DNA of 64,000 bases from the NCBI GenBank assembly GCA_020024515.1, contig JAHHTR010000001.1:9526-73525 (forward strand). Direction: 5' to 3'. This DNA comes from Angelakisella sp. GTDB taxonomy: Bacteria; Bacillota; Clostridia; Oscillospirales; Ruminococcaceae. How positions within the stretch are numbered: the first letter of the stretch is position 1; every line of letters starts with the position of its first letter. The notes below the pieces were generated by a model that was not told the DNA's origin, did no database searches, and saw only the letters and a program-made list of their open reading frames with translations. A program made the translations under genes and the position numbers. Below, piece after piece: positions 26,468 through 36,702 of this stretch.

Positions 26468-26602
26468 CTAATTTCTGTTTTTTCTTTTATTTAAATATAT
26501 GATAGGTAAAATAATTATAGTCAATAATAAAATACACAACTCAAAAATGAAGAAAATCATTACTGATATTAATGTAAATAGCTGTATGTCCATCAATTTC
26601 AT
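26468..26602 (-). CDS. Possible 44-residue single-pass membrane peptide
   Basis: The gap between smc and ftsY holds a minus-strand reading frame from ATG 26602 (or 26593) to TAG 26468. It encodes one long hydrophobic stretch (LFTLISVMIFFIFELCILLL and on) followed by a basic tail NKRKNRN. That is the expected shape of a small inner-membrane protein, and the frame ends 19 bp before the ftsY start. No strong ribosome site precedes it, so a chance ORF in AT-rich DNA is possible. Confidence 0.35.
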   Translation of the reverse strand: MKLMDIQLFTLISVMIFFIFELCILLLTIIILPIIYLNKRKNRN

Positions 26603-26690
26603 TAATCAGCGTTGTCTTCTTATTTTTTTGTACTCTGTCATACTCAAAATAAACATTAAATATTTTTATATAAACCACAATTTTAAAAAC

Positions 26691-29600
26691 CTAGTTAATA
26701 TTCATTTTCAATTTTTCTTCCATTTCACCGATATTTAATCTCAATAATTTTGAAACACCTTTTTCTTCCATTGTTACACCATATAACACATCTGCTTGTT
26801 CCATTGTACCACGTCTGTGTGTAATGGAAATAAACTGTGTATTATCTGTAAGTTTATTGAGGTATGTAGCAAATCTGACAACATTGACATCATCAAGAGC
26901 CGCTTCTATCTCATCAATCAAAACAAACGGCGCAGGGCTTACTTTAAGTATAGCAAAATATATGCAAATAGCAACCATTGCTTGCTCACCACCCGATAAT
27001 GATGCCAAATTTTTAATAATCTTTCCGGGTGGCTGCACAAATATTTCAATATTTGATTCCAATGGATTTTGTAGGTCATCGAGCAAAAGTTCTCCCGTTC
27101 CACCACCAAAAAGCTCTTTGAATATTTCTTTAAAGTTTTTGTTTATCGCATTAAACTTTTCGGTAAACATATTACACATATCAGTTGAAAGCTGCGATAT
27201 AAGTTCCAAAAGTTTAGCTTTTGCATTTTCCACATCTGCTATTTGTTCACTCATAAAAGTATATCTTTGGTAAACTTCAGCATACTCATCAATAGCACTT
27301 ACATTTACACTACCCATTGACTTTATATGATTTTTAAGTTCAGAAAGTCTCTTATTTGCCTTTTGGACATCTTCTATTTCTACTGCAATTTCCAAAGCCT
27401 CGCTTTTCAGTACTTCGTAGTCGTCCCACATCTTGTTTACTATATCATCATTTTCACTCTGCAAAGACAATCTTTTTTCTTCGTTTCTACCGAAATCCAT
27501 AGCTATTTCTTCACGTTTTGCCGCAACTATCTTTTCTGTTTTACGTAGTTCCGATATTTTTTGCTCTGTTGACTCCTGCTCAGTACGTTTATTGTCTATC
27601 TCTGCCTGTGTCTCTGTAATTTGCACTTTACCGTCAGCAATATTTTTTATATTTTCTTCTATTTGCTTTTCCAGATCTTCAATGGCAATATTTAGTCTCT
27701 TTACACTCTGTTCTGTTTCTTCTTTTTTGTAAATATCCATTTTCAGTCTTTGTGTAAATATATCAATAGCCGATTGCGATGACTCTATATCTTTTTCAAG
27801 TCTCACACATTCAAGTTGTAAATTGGACTCTTTTTCATTAAAATCTTCAATTTGTTCTGTTATCAACTGTAAGTTACTTTGTTTTAAAGAATATTTCTCA
27901 TTAAGATTTTGAAGTTCATCATTCAATTTATCAATCATTTCCATTGAATTTAAACCTTGATTTTCAAGCTCTTTTATTCTGTTTGCAAGCTTCTCTGTCT
28001 CTTTATATGCTCTTTCGTCTCGCTCCCTTGCTTCATCAAGCGACATCTTAATTCTCTTACACTCGGCATTGGCAGAAATCAAATCTTCTTCTGCTGTTCG
28101 CTTCTCGCTATTTATACCAAGAACAACGGCATCTATTTCCGCTATCTCGCGCAAAAGTGCATTCTCTTTTTCTTCCAAAGCACACATTTCTTCGGCAATT
28201 TCCTTTGCCTCTGTCCGAAGTAGTTCTATCTCACTCTTTCGGCTTAGTATATTACCGCTTTTTCCTGTTGAACCGCCTGTAAGTGATCCACCAGCATTTA
28301 CAACCTGTCCATCAAGCGACACTACCTTATATTTATGCGAAACAGCTTTACCAATAATAATTGCGCTATCTATATCTTCTGCAATAATTATTCTGCCCAG
28401 TAACCAATCAATTACACCACGATATTTCTCACCTGTATCAACAAGCTTACAAGCCACATCTACAAAGCCGTCTATTTTAAACAAATTTTCGTCATCAATA
28501 GGAGAACCGACAAGCGTACTTATCGGCAAAAATGTTGCACGTCCGTTATTTGAGCTTTTTAGTATTGATATACATTTTTTTGCTGTATTCTCATTATCAA
28601 CAACAATATTTTGCATAGCCTGTCCCATAGCTATCTCTATTGCAAGAGCATATTTTTTATCAACATCAATAAGCGATGATGCCGTACCATACACACCCCT
28701 AAGTGCCGAACCTTGACTGCTGATAGCAATAATATGTTTTACACTGCCCGCGTATCCTTCCATATTCTTTTCCATATCAGAAAGAAGCTGTGCGTGTTGC
28801 AATTTTTCACTTGCCTTTTTTTCATAAGCACGTAGGTTTGTCTGTATTTCTTCCAGTATCTCTCTTTTTGACGAAATCTTATAGTCATAACCCTTTGTAC
28901 TATTTGCAAAAGTCTCTATATTTTCTTCGAGTTCTTCAACAAAAAACTTTGCGTCTTTAAGTTCCTGTTCAAGTTTTGCAATTAGTTCTGCGCTTTCGGA
29001 AGATTTTTTTAAGGTTTCCAATCTCTCTTTTGTTTCTTCAATAAGTGTTCCTGAGGTTTCCTTTTCTATCTGAACCTTTGCTATACTCTGTTTAAGCTCT
29101 TCAATATTTGCATTTATTACATTCAATTTTGCTTTTTCATCAAGTTTTTGGCTTTTTAATCTGTCTTCATCAGCACTTATTCTGTTATATTCAGCTTCTT
29201 TATGGCTCAGTTCTTCTTTTTGTTTTTCTATAACAATCTTTTTGTTTTCAAGTTCTTTTTGTGTTTCTTCACTTGATTGTCCAAACTTTTCAAGTTCTTT
29301 TAATTGCATTTCAGCCATTTGCTTATTATGTGCAATATCATTTTGCATAACTGCAGTTTTGGTTTGCATATCAAAAATACTTTCTTGCATATTTTTGATA
29401 AAATTTCGCTTTGTATCAAAATATACCAAGTATTCTTGTTGTAACTTTTCACAATTTTCAATATCTTCTTCTATTTTGCTCAGCTGATTTTCAATGCTTT
29501 CTTTTTCGGCTTTGTTCAGCAAAATTCTGTCATCAAGTTCTTTTATCTGCTCCGATAAATTTTCGAGTTTCTTTACCCATAATGATATTTCAAGACTCTT

Positions 29601-30266
29601 TCTTTCGTCCATAAGCACCAAAAATTCTTTTGCCTTTTCCGCTTGAATTCTAAGTGGTTCTACTCGACTTTCCAGCTCTGTCATTATATCTTTTAATCTG
29701 AGTAAGTTTTCTTCTGCACCGTCAAGTTTATGTTCTGCCTCGGCTTTTCTGTATCTAAAACGGGAAATACCCGCCGCTTCTTCAAAAATATCACGTCTTT
29801 GATTTCCTTTTTGACTTACAATATCGGCAATTTTTCCCTGTTCTATAACAGAATAACCATCTCGGCCAAGTCCTGTATCCATAAATAATTCGTGAACATC
29901 TTTGAGTCTTACCAAATTCCCATTTATTTTATACTCACTGTCACCACTGCGATATAGCTTTCGTGTAACTGTCACTTCGTCGCTATCCATATCTATATTG
30001 TGACTTGTATTATCAATAGTTACGGATACTTTTGCAAACCCCTGCGATTTTCGATTGAGTGTTCCCCCAAAAATAACATCTTCCATTTTGCTTCCACGCA
30101 AGCTTTTAACCGACTGTTCTCCAAAAACCCATTTAATTGCATCACTTACATTGCTTTTACCACTGCCGTTTGGCCCAACTATTGCGGTAACACCATCTTC
30201 AAAAGTCAATTTTGTGCGATCAGCAAAGGATTTAAAACCTTGCATCTCTATTCCTTTTAGTTTCAA
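26691..30266 (-). CDS. smc: Chromosome segregation protein Smc
   Basis: An 1191-residue condensin ATPase that organises and segregates the chromosome with ScpA and ScpB. Walker A GPNGSGKSNVSDAIKWVFGE is near residues 32-51. Two long coiled coils (about 170-500 and 670-1000) flank the hinge (about 510-660), which has the GGSLTGGSTG glycine signature. The C-terminal head has the signature LSGGEQAMVAI and Walker B FVLIDEIEAALDD. The usual LSGGEKAL signature is slightly changed (EQAM). The length is normal. It lies between a radical SAM gene and ftsY. Confidence 0.97.
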   Translation of the reverse strand: MKLKGIEMQGFKSFADRTKLTFEDGVTAIVGPNGSGKSNVSDAIKWVFGEQSVKSLRGSKMEDVIFGGTLNRKSQGFAKVSVTIDNTSHNIDMDSDEVTVTRKLYRSGDSEYKINGNLVRLKDVHELFMDTGLGRDGYSVIEQGKIADIVSQKGNQRRDIFEEAAGISRFRYRKAEAEHKLDGAEENLLRLKDIMTELESRVEPLRIQAEKAKEFLVLMDERKSLEISLWVKKLENLSEQIKELDDRILLNKAEKESIENQLSKIEEDIENCEKLQQEYLVYFDTKRNFIKNMQESIFDMQTKTAVMQNDIAHNKQMAEMQLKELEKFGQSSEETQKELENKKIVIEKQKEELSHKEAEYNRISADEDRLKSQKLDEKAKLNVINANIEELKQSIAKVQIEKETSGTLIEETKERLETLKKSSESAELIAKLEQELKDAKFFVEELEENIETFANSTKGYDYKISSKREILEEIQTNLRAYEKKASEKLQHAQLLSDMEKNMEGYAGSVKHIIAISSQGSALRGVYGTASSLIDVDKKYALAIEIAMGQAMQNIVVDNENTAKKCISILKSSNNGRATFLPISTLVGSPIDDENLFKIDGFVDVACKLVDTGEKYRGVIDWLLGRIIIAEDIDSAIIIGKAVSHKYKVVSLDGQVVNAGGSLTGGSTGKSGNILSRKSEIELLRTEAKEIAEEMCALEEKENALLREIAEIDAVVLGINSEKRTAEEDLISANAECKRIKMSLDEARERDERAYKETEKLANRIKELENQGLNSMEMIDKLNDELQNLNEKYSLKQSNLQLITEQIEDFNEKESNLQLECVRLEKDIESSQSAIDIFTQRLKMDIYKKEETEQSVKRLNIAIEDLEKQIEENIKNIADGKVQITETQAEIDNKRTEQESTEQKISELRKTEKIVAAKREEIAMDFGRNEEKRLSLQSENDDIVNKMWDDYEVLKSEALEIAVEIEDVQKANKRLSELKNHIKSMGSVNVSAIDEYAEVYQRYTFMSEQIADVENAKAKLLELISQLSTDMCNMFTEKFNAINKNFKEIFKELFGGGTGELLLDDLQNPLESNIEIFVQPPGKIIKNLASLSGGEQAMVAICIYFAILKVSPAPFVLIDEIEAALDDVNVVRFATYLNKLTDNTQFISITHRRGTMEQADVLYGVTMEEKGVSKLLRLNIGEMEEKLKMNIN

Positions 30267-30327
30267 AAAAATCTCTCCCTTACTTTTCGCACATCAATAA
30301 ACATTAAAGTCGTTATAAGTCTTATAT

Positions 30328-31326
30328 TTAACTTAAAGCAAACATTTCATTCATATCATTTGTGCCCTGTATAATTGTCACTTTGTAACCCTTATCCACA
30401 AGTCTGTCGATGTTTCTTTTCTTTTGTCCGACTACTTTTGAATAACCTTTCGGATTTACAGTTATTGTTATTTCCTTCTTGTCGATTTTTGAAAGTTGCG
30501 ATAGTATATCTTCATAAACTTCCTCATTGACGCACAGTTCTCCCAGTGCCTGATGATAACAACCACCCACAATATCAGTCTCCATTGTTTCGGAAGCATG
30601 CAGTCCGACACGTATAATTTTTATATTATTCTTCTCAAAAATCTTACGTATTTTGACAAGTCTAGGTAATGTTTCATCTACATTAGGCGGATTATATAAG
30701 CCCTGTTTCATAAAATCGCACAAGTCTGTATGTTTTAATACAACTGTTGGATATATGCGTACTGTATCGGGATTTAGCATAGCTATTTTTTGTGCTGTCT
30801 GTATATCTGTTTCTTCTGTCGCTCTATATAGTCCGGTCATCATCTGCAAGCCCAATGAAAATCCATAGCTTTTGATTAATCTTGACGCATTTACAACATC
30901 TTGTTCGGTATGTCCTCTTTTATTTATCCTAAGAACTTCGTTATCCATACTCTGAGCACCGAGCTCTATTGCGGTTACACCATACTGCTTTAATATCTGT
31001 AAATGTTCATCATCAATAGCATCGGGACGTGTGGAAATTCTGATACCCTTTACTCTTTCATCATTTAAAAAAGAGTTTACGGCTTGTAAAAGTTCAAGCA
31101 TATACTCTCTTTTAATTGCTGTAAAGCTGCCTCCAAAAAAAGCTATCTCCACTTCTCCCACTCTCTTCGGCAAATTTTCAAGAGCTTCTTTACATATTGC
31201 ATAAGCTGTTATGCCTGTCGGTATATTTACAGTTCCTGATATTGTTTTTTGATTACAAAAGCTGCATTGTTGCGGGCAACCACTATGTGGAACAAATATT
31301 GCTATATTACCTGCCAACGTTTTCAC
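30328..31326 (-). CDS. Radical SAM protein, Elp3-like
   Basis: A 332-residue radical S-adenosylmethionine enzyme. The cluster motif is CPQQCSFCNQ (residues 17-26), followed by FFGGSFTAI and ISTRPDAID, which are typical of the Elp3/MiaB-NifB branch. GLQMMTGLYRATEETD and GGCYHQALGELC follow. There is no acetyltransferase domain as in full Elp3. In Firmicutes this gene commonly lies between rnc and smc. The reaction is not known to me. It overlaps rnc by 20 bases. Confidence 0.85.
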   Translation of the reverse strand: MKTLAGNIAIFVPHSGCPQQCSFCNQKTISGTVNIPTGITAYAICKEALENLPKRVGEVEIAFFGGSFTAIKREYMLELLQAVNSFLNDERVKGIRISTRPDAIDDEHLQILKQYGVTAIELGAQSMDNEVLRINKRGHTEQDVVNASRLIKSYGFSLGLQMMTGLYRATEETDIQTAQKIAMLNPDTVRIYPTVVLKHTDLCDFMKQGLYNPPNVDETLPRLVKIRKIFEKNNIKIIRVGLHASETMETDIVGGCYHQALGELCVNEEVYEDILSQLSKIDKKEITITVNPKGYSKVVGQKKRNIDRLVDKGYKVTIIQGTNDMNEMFALS

Positions 31327-32014
31327 CCATAAGCTGTAAAGCTTCCTTTGCCGCTAATTGCTCCGCACTCTTTTTACTGCTCGATTTTCCCCTACCTATA
31401 ACATTACTGTTTAGGTGTACTTCCACTTCAAAAACTTTGTCGTGGTCAGGGCCTGTTTCAGAAACCAATACATAAGATACCTTTTCCTCAGGATTTTTCT
31501 GTATTATTTCTTGCAACATTGTTTTGTAGTCCAAGAATGAATGTTGAGTATTGTGTTCAAGTTCGTCTTTTACAAAAGAAAGCACAAATTTTGACGCAGG
31601 TTCCAGTCCTCCGTCAAGATATATGCTTGCTATTACTGCCTCAAAAGCATCTGAAACAACTGACGGTCTTGTGCGTCCACCCATTAGTTCTTCGCCTTTG
31701 CCAAGTAACAAATAGTTACCAAGTTGTATTTTTTCTGCAAATTCAAACAATGATTTCTCACATACAAGTGATGCTCTTATCTTTGTTAAATCACCCTCAT
31801 CAAGATGAAATTTATGGAATATATGATTTGATACTACTATTGAAAGCACAGCATCACCCAAAAATTCCATTCTTTCGTTACTTTCCGGTTTTTGTTTTGC
31901 TTCATTTGAGAAAGAGGAATGTGTTAATGCACGCTCCAAATAACCTATATTTGTATACTTATAACCTATTTTTTCTTGAAGTTCAAACAATCTGTCTTTA
32001 TTACTCATTGCCAT
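31307..32014 (-). CDS. rnc: Ribonuclease III
   Basis: A 235-residue double-strand RNA nuclease for rRNA and mRNA processing. The signature NERMEFLGDAVLSIVVS (about residues 42-58) contains the catalytic Glu and Asp. A C-terminal dsRNA-binding domain (about 160-235) ends with GRGKSSSKKSAEQLAAKEAL-like sequence. It overlaps plsX at its start and the radical SAM gene at its end. Confidence 0.97.
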   Translation of the reverse strand: MAMSNKDRLFELQEKIGYKYTNIGYLERALTHSSFSNEAKQKPESNERMEFLGDAVLSIVVSNHIFHKFHLDEGDLTKIRASLVCEKSLFEFAEKIQLGNYLLLGKGEELMGGRTRPSVVSDAFEAVIASIYLDGGLEPASKFVLSFVKDELEHNTQHSFLDYKTMLQEIIQKNPEEKVSYVLVSETGPDHDKVFEVEVHLNSNVIGRGKSSSKKSAEQLAAKEALQLMGENVGR

Positions 32015-33038
32015 CTTCCTTTTTTTCTATTTCTTGTTGTTCAAGTTCTCTCATTGAACTTTCTATAACTTCTATTATTTTTGAATCCACACATGCTATT
32101 GCTTGTTTTATTGCACTTCTGAAAGCACGTGCATCTGATGAGCCATGTGCTTTTATTACAGGCATTTTTACACCCAAAAGTATTGCACCGCCACATTCCT
32201 TATAGTCAAATTTTACTTTAAATGCCTTCAACTGTTTACTTACGCACACTGCACCTATCTTTGAAATAGCATTGCTCATAAACATAGATTTAAGAGAATT
32301 TTTCATCATTTTACCCATTCCTTCGGTAAGTTTCAGTACAATATTCCCTGTAAATCCGTCACAAACAGCTACATCACAGCCACCTAGCGGCAAATCTCTT
32401 GCTTCAATATTTCCTATATAATTTATTTCCTTACAATATTTTAACAGTACATTTGTTTCTACTTGCAGTGGTGTTCCCTTGGAGTCCTCTGTACCGATAT
32501 TTACCAGTCCGACACGTGGGTTTGCTATTCCCAAAACTTCTTTTGCATATATTGAACCCATAATAGCAAACTGTCTTAGCATTTCGGGACGACACTCAGA
32601 ATTTGCTCCTGAGTCCAAAAGTACATATCTACCTGTTTCGCAAGGAATAACAGTTGTTATCGCAGGACGTTTTATTCCTTTTATACGTTTTGCAATAAAT
32701 GTTGCACCAACAGATACAGCACCGGTACTTCCAGCACTGACAAAGGCATCACCTTTGCCTTCTGCAAGAAGATTAAAGCCTACCGCCATAGATGAATTAC
32801 TGTATTGTGGCTTTATCAGTTTTGTAGGATCTTCACAAACAGGCATAATATCAGGCGCATCAACTATTTCTATTCTATCCATAGAAATATTATTTTCCTG
32901 TGCTACCTTTGTTATTTTCTCTCTACTACCTGTCAAAATTATATCCACACCAAACTCTTTAACAGCAAGTGATGCACCTTTTATAACTTCCAAAGGTGCA
33001 TGATCTCCACCAAAAGCATCTAAAATTATCTTTGCCAT
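32001..33038 (-). CDS. plsX: Phosphate acyltransferase PlsX
   Basis: A 345-residue enzyme that makes acyl-phosphate from acyl-ACP for phospholipid synthesis. DAFGGDHAPLEVIKG at the N-terminus, VSAGSTGAVSVGATF and VCDGFTGNIVLKLTEG are the family motifs. The fab and acp genes that often separate plsX from rnc are absent, so plsX and rnc overlap directly by 14 bases. The C-terminal 20 residues are charged. Confidence 0.95.
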   Translation of the reverse strand: MAKIILDAFGGDHAPLEVIKGASLAVKEFGVDIILTGSREKITKVAQENNISMDRIEIVDAPDIMPVCEDPTKLIKPQYSNSSMAVGFNLLAEGKGDAFVSAGSTGAVSVGATFIAKRIKGIKRPAITTVIPCETGRYVLLDSGANSECRPEMLRQFAIMGSIYAKEVLGIANPRVGLVNIGTEDSKGTPLQVETNVLLKYCKEINYIGNIEARDLPLGGCDVAVCDGFTGNIVLKLTEGMGKMMKNSLKSMFMSNAISKIGAVCVSKQLKAFKVKFDYKECGGAILLGVKMPVIKAHGSSDARAFRSAIKQAIACVDSKIIEVIESSMRELEQQEIEKKEDGNE

Positions 33039-33109
33039 AGTCTCTCAATCTCCTTTTTTATCTCCTATTATACAAGTGCTGTATTAATTTTAAGAAAAGT
33101 TTTTAATTT

Positions 33110-34426
33110 TTAACCATTCATTCTTTGCAAATAGTCTTGCATAGCTGTTAAGCCTCTTTGTGCATATTCCGTATATTTTGCTTGTTTTTCACGAGTTGTT
33201 GTTTCAAGCTTTGGTAAAATGCCCATATTACTGCCTAATGGCTGAAAATCTATTACTTCGGGATTGCTTATGTATCTGCACAATGAACCTATCATTGTTT
33301 CAATTGGCGGTACATCAAGTTTTTTACCCTGTAATCTTTTTAGCATTGCGTGTCCTGCTATAAGTCCCGATGCTGCTGATTCTGTATATCCTTCAACACC
33401 TGTCATTTGTCCGGCAAAGAATATTCTGTTATCACTCTTTAAGTTAAATGTTCCGTCAAGAAGTCGTGGCGAATCAATAAAAGTATTTCTATGCATAACA
33501 CCATATCTTACAAACTCTGCATTTTCAAGTCCCGGAATTAATGAAAATACTCTCTTTTGTTCACCGAAAAGCAAGTTTGTTTGAAATCCTACCATATTAT
33601 ACATATCTCCGCTCTCTGTCTCTTTGCGAAGTTGCAAATTTGCCCATGGGCGATGGTTAGTATATGGATTTACTATTCCCACCGGACGCATAGGTCCAAA
33701 ACGCATAGTATCTATGCCTCGTTTAGCCATAATTTCTATTGGCATACAGCCCTCATACACCTTAAAGTATTCTCTTTCAAATTCGTGTAATTCCGCTGTC
33801 TTCGCATCAATAAGCTCATTATAGAATAATTCATATTCTTCTTTATTGAATGGACAGTTTATATAGTCCGCATCGCCTCTGTCATATCTTGCCGCAAAAA
33901 AAGTCTTTCCTTTATCAATACTTTCTGCCAATATAATAGGTGCTGACGCATCATAAAAGCTTAAATATTTGTTGCCGCAAACGCTACCAATTGTATCTGC
34001 AAAAGCTTTTGAAGTAAGCGGACCTGTTGATATAATAAGTTCACCGCTTGGTATTTCAGTCACTTCACCATATTTAACAGTGATATTGGGGTGACTTTTA
34101 ATTTCCTTTGTAATCTCATCTGAAAAAGCCTTTCTGTCAACAGCCAAAGCTCCTCCTGCCGATACCGCTGTTTTTTCGGCACACTTTAATATTAGCGAAC
34201 CTAACATTCTCATTTCTGTTTTTAGCATTCCCGCGGCTGAGTTTTCTCGTGTAGCTTTTAATGAATTTGAACAAACTAGCTCACCAAAACCGTCATATTT
34301 ATGTGCCTCACTGTATTTTGTCGGTTTCATCTCGCACAGTGTAACCTGTACACCGTTATTTGCAAGTATCCATGCCGCCTCGCACCCTGCGAGGCCGGCA
34401 CCGATGACCGTCACTTTTTTATCCAT
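33110..34426 (-). CDS. trmFO: TrmFO, folate-dependent tRNA U54 methyltransferase
   Basis: A 438-residue FAD enzyme that uses methylene-tetrahydrofolate to make ribothymidine at tRNA position 54 in Gram-positive bacteria. The FAD motif is GAGLAGCEAAW (residues 8-18). CSNSLKATRENSAAG (Cys near 52), MRPVGI, GQMTGVEGYTESAASGLIAG and the LGSNMGILP segment match the family. Lies downstream of topA, the common clostridial order. Confidence 0.96.
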   Translation of the reverse strand: MDKKVTVIGAGLAGCEAAWILANNGVQVTLCEMKPTKYSEAHKYDGFGELVCSNSLKATRENSAAGMLKTEMRMLGSLILKCAEKTAVSAGGALAVDRKAFSDEITKEIKSHPNITVKYGEVTEIPSGELIISTGPLTSKAFADTIGSVCGNKYLSFYDASAPIILAESIDKGKTFFAARYDRGDADYINCPFNKEEYELFYNELIDAKTAELHEFEREYFKVYEGCMPIEIMAKRGIDTMRFGPMRPVGIVNPYTNHRPWANLQLRKETESGDMYNMVGFQTNLLFGEQKRVFSLIPGLENAEFVRYGVMHRNTFIDSPRLLDGTFNLKSDNRIFFAGQMTGVEGYTESAASGLIAGHAMLKRLQGKKLDVPPIETMIGSLCRYISNPEVIDFQPLGSNMGILPKLETTTREKQAKYTEYAQRGLTAMQDYLQRMNG

Positions 34427-34466
34427 TGATTGTTTCTCCTGTACTATTTCAAGTTAAATAACATAA

Positions 34467-36671
34467 TTATTTGTTGTTATCCAATATTTCGTAACCGCAA
34501 CCCTCTTTTAAACAATGTATCCTCTTTGTTCTTCCGGTTGTTTTAAATAATGTTGCACCACATTTTGGGCATTTATCCGATATTGGCAAATCCCATGTCA
34601 TAAATTCGCAGTTTGGATTGTCTTCACAGCCATAGTATGTTCTGCCTGCTTTTGACTTCTTTTGTATAATCTTTTTGCCACACAGCGGACAAATTCCACC
34701 TGTCTCTTTTACAATACGTTTTGTATTGCGACACTCAGGGAATGCCGGGCAAGCGAGAAATTTACCGAATCTTCCTGTCTTAATAACCATTTTGCGTCCA
34801 CATAATTCACATTCAATATCTGTCTCCTCATCAGGAATACGCATATCTCTGCCTTCCATATGTTCTTCCGCAATTTCCATATTTTCTTTGAATGCTGTGT
34901 AGAATGTTTTTATCATTTCTTTCCAGTTTACACTGCCTTCTTCTACTTTATCAAGATAGGACTCTATACCGGCAGTAAAGCCTGTGTCAACAATATCCGC
35001 AAACTCCTCTTTCATAAGCTGAGTTGTGATTTCACCCAAAAGCGTAGGTTTCAGAACTTTCTGCTCACGTTCAACATATCCTCTAAGCTGAATTGTTGTT
35101 ATTGTAGGTGCATAGGTACTTGGACGTCCTATACCGTTTTCTTCAAGTTCTTTTATCAGTGTAGCTTCTGTATAGCGTGGTGGTGGCTGTGTAAAGTGTT
35201 GATTGCCTTTGATTTCCTTTACTTTTAATTTTTCGTTTTCAGATAGTTCCGGCAGTGATGTACCCTTTTCTTCGTCTGCATCTGTATATAGCACTGTGTA
35301 ACCATCGAAATTAACTGTAAAACCTGATGCTTTAAAGTTATATTTATCAGCCTTTATATCAACTGAAACAGTATTATAAATAGCCTCTGCCATTTGGCTT
35401 GCCACAAATCTGTCCCATATCATTTTGTATAATTTATATTGGTCAGATGTTAAATTTTCTTTTATCTGTTGTGGTGTAAGCTCTATTACTGATGGACGAA
35501 TAGCTTCGTGTCCGTCCTGTGCGTTTTTGTTTGTTTTAAATTTGCGGGGAGTACTCAAAGCATATTTATCGCCGTATTTATTTAAAATAAGCTCGTTTGC
35601 CTTTGCAAGTGCCTCATCTGATATACGCAAAGAGTCTGTACGCATATAGGTTATAAGACCTACCGCACCGTATCCGTCAACGTTTACACCTTCATATAGC
35701 TCCTGAGCTACCTTCATTGTACGTTTTGCTTGAAAACCCAGTCTTTTTGATGCCTCTTGCTGCAAAGTTGATGTTATATATGGTGGTGGTGGTGTTTTTT
35801 TACGGATACCTTTTTTGATGCCTGTTACTGTAAATTCAGCAGTCTTTAAATTTTCTAGAATTATATCTGCTTCTTCTTTGCTCTTTATCTCGGCTTTTTT
35901 TCCATTGATTCCATAATATTTTACAGCAAATGGTTTTTGCTCTGTCTTTGTTCCGCTTACCTTACTAACCATTCCGTCTATTGTCCAGTATTCCTGTGGC
36001 TCAAAGTTTTGTATTTCGTGTTCTCTGTCAACAATCATACGTACTGTTACAGATTGCACACGCCCTGCTGATAAATTTGGACGAACCTTCTTCCACAAAA
36101 ACGGACTGAGCTCATATCCCACTATTCTGTCAAGAACACGTCTTGCTTGCTGTGCATCTACAAGCTGCAAATCTATACTACGTGGGTTATTCATACCACT
36201 TTGTACACCGGTTTTTGTTATTTCGTTAAAGGTAACACGATTTTTCTTTGTTATATCAATATCCAAAATATGTGCCAAGTGCCATGAAATTGCCTCCCCC
36301 TCACGGTCAGGATCAGTTGCAAGATATACTTTTGAACAGTTTTTCGCCGCTGTCTTTAATTGTTTTATTAAATCACCTTTACCGCGAATTGTCATATATT
36401 GTGGCTCAAAATCATGTTCAACATCTACGCCCAGACGGCTCTTTGGCAAATCACGAACATGTCCCATTGTTGCCAAAACTTCGTAACCTTTGCCCAAATA
36501 TTTTTTTATGGTTGTAGCCTTTGTTGGTGACTCCACTATTACAAGTTTATCATATCCACCCTTTGTGGCAGATAACTTTGTTGTCGTTTTCTTTGCAACC
36601 TTTTTAGTTGTTGCAGCTGTCTTTTTTGTATCTTTTGTAACGTCTTTCGTTGCTGTTTTTTTTGTTGCCAT
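34467..36671 (-). CDS. topA: DNA topoisomerase I with lysine-rich N-terminal extension
   Basis: A 734-residue type IA topoisomerase that relaxes negative supercoils. The TOPRIM start is VIVESPTKATTIKKYLG (from about residue 47), with TDPDREGEAISWHL. The active-site Tyr is in GLITYMRTDSLRIS (near residue 341). Three zinc ribbons follow at the C-terminus (CELCGRK, CPLCGKK, CPKCGAT). Before the TOPRIM domain are about 45 extra residues made almost only of Lys, Thr and Ala (KKTATKDVTKDTKKTAATTK and on), a histone-H1-like tail that would bind DNA. Confidence 0.96.
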   Translation of the reverse strand: MATKKTATKDVTKDTKKTAATTKKVAKKTTTKLSATKGGYDKLVIVESPTKATTIKKYLGKGYEVLATMGHVRDLPKSRLGVDVEHDFEPQYMTIRGKGDLIKQLKTAAKNCSKVYLATDPDREGEAISWHLAHILDIDITKKNRVTFNEITKTGVQSGMNNPRSIDLQLVDAQQARRVLDRIVGYELSPFLWKKVRPNLSAGRVQSVTVRMIVDREHEIQNFEPQEYWTIDGMVSKVSGTKTEQKPFAVKYYGINGKKAEIKSKEEADIILENLKTAEFTVTGIKKGIRKKTPPPPYITSTLQQEASKRLGFQAKRTMKVAQELYEGVNVDGYGAVGLITYMRTDSLRISDEALAKANELILNKYGDKYALSTPRKFKTNKNAQDGHEAIRPSVIELTPQQIKENLTSDQYKLYKMIWDRFVASQMAEAIYNTVSVDIKADKYNFKASGFTVNFDGYTVLYTDADEEKGTSLPELSENEKLKVKEIKGNQHFTQPPPRYTEATLIKELEENGIGRPSTYAPTITTIQLRGYVEREQKVLKPTLLGEITTQLMKEEFADIVDTGFTAGIESYLDKVEEGSVNWKEMIKTFYTAFKENMEIAEEHMEGRDMRIPDEETDIECELCGRKMVIKTGRFGKFLACPAFPECRNTKRIVKETGGICPLCGKKIIQKKSKAGRTYYGCEDNPNCEFMTWDLPISDKCPKCGATLFKTTGRTKRIHCLKEGCGYEILDNNK

Positions 36672-36702
36672 CGTTTTACCTACCTAAATATAATATATTT
36701 AA

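Noticed and set aside
25991..26494. 167-codon plus-strand ORF over ftsY
   Set aside because: Antisense to the conserved ftsY G domain.
26499..26738. 79-codon plus-strand ORF between ftsY and smc
   Set aside because: AT-rich chance frame without ribosome site; runs into smc antisense.
28069..28716. 215-codon plus-strand ORF across the smc hinge
   Set aside because: It is antisense to a fully conserved part of smc, has no ribosome site and gives a low-complexity Ser/Ile-rich peptide.
31519..32205. 228-codon plus-strand ORF over rnc and plsX
   Set aside because: Antisense shadow of two overlapping conserved genes; Leu/His-rich translation without family features.
32479..33003. 174-codon plus-strand ORF over plsX
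   Set aside because: Antisense shadow with no ribosome site.
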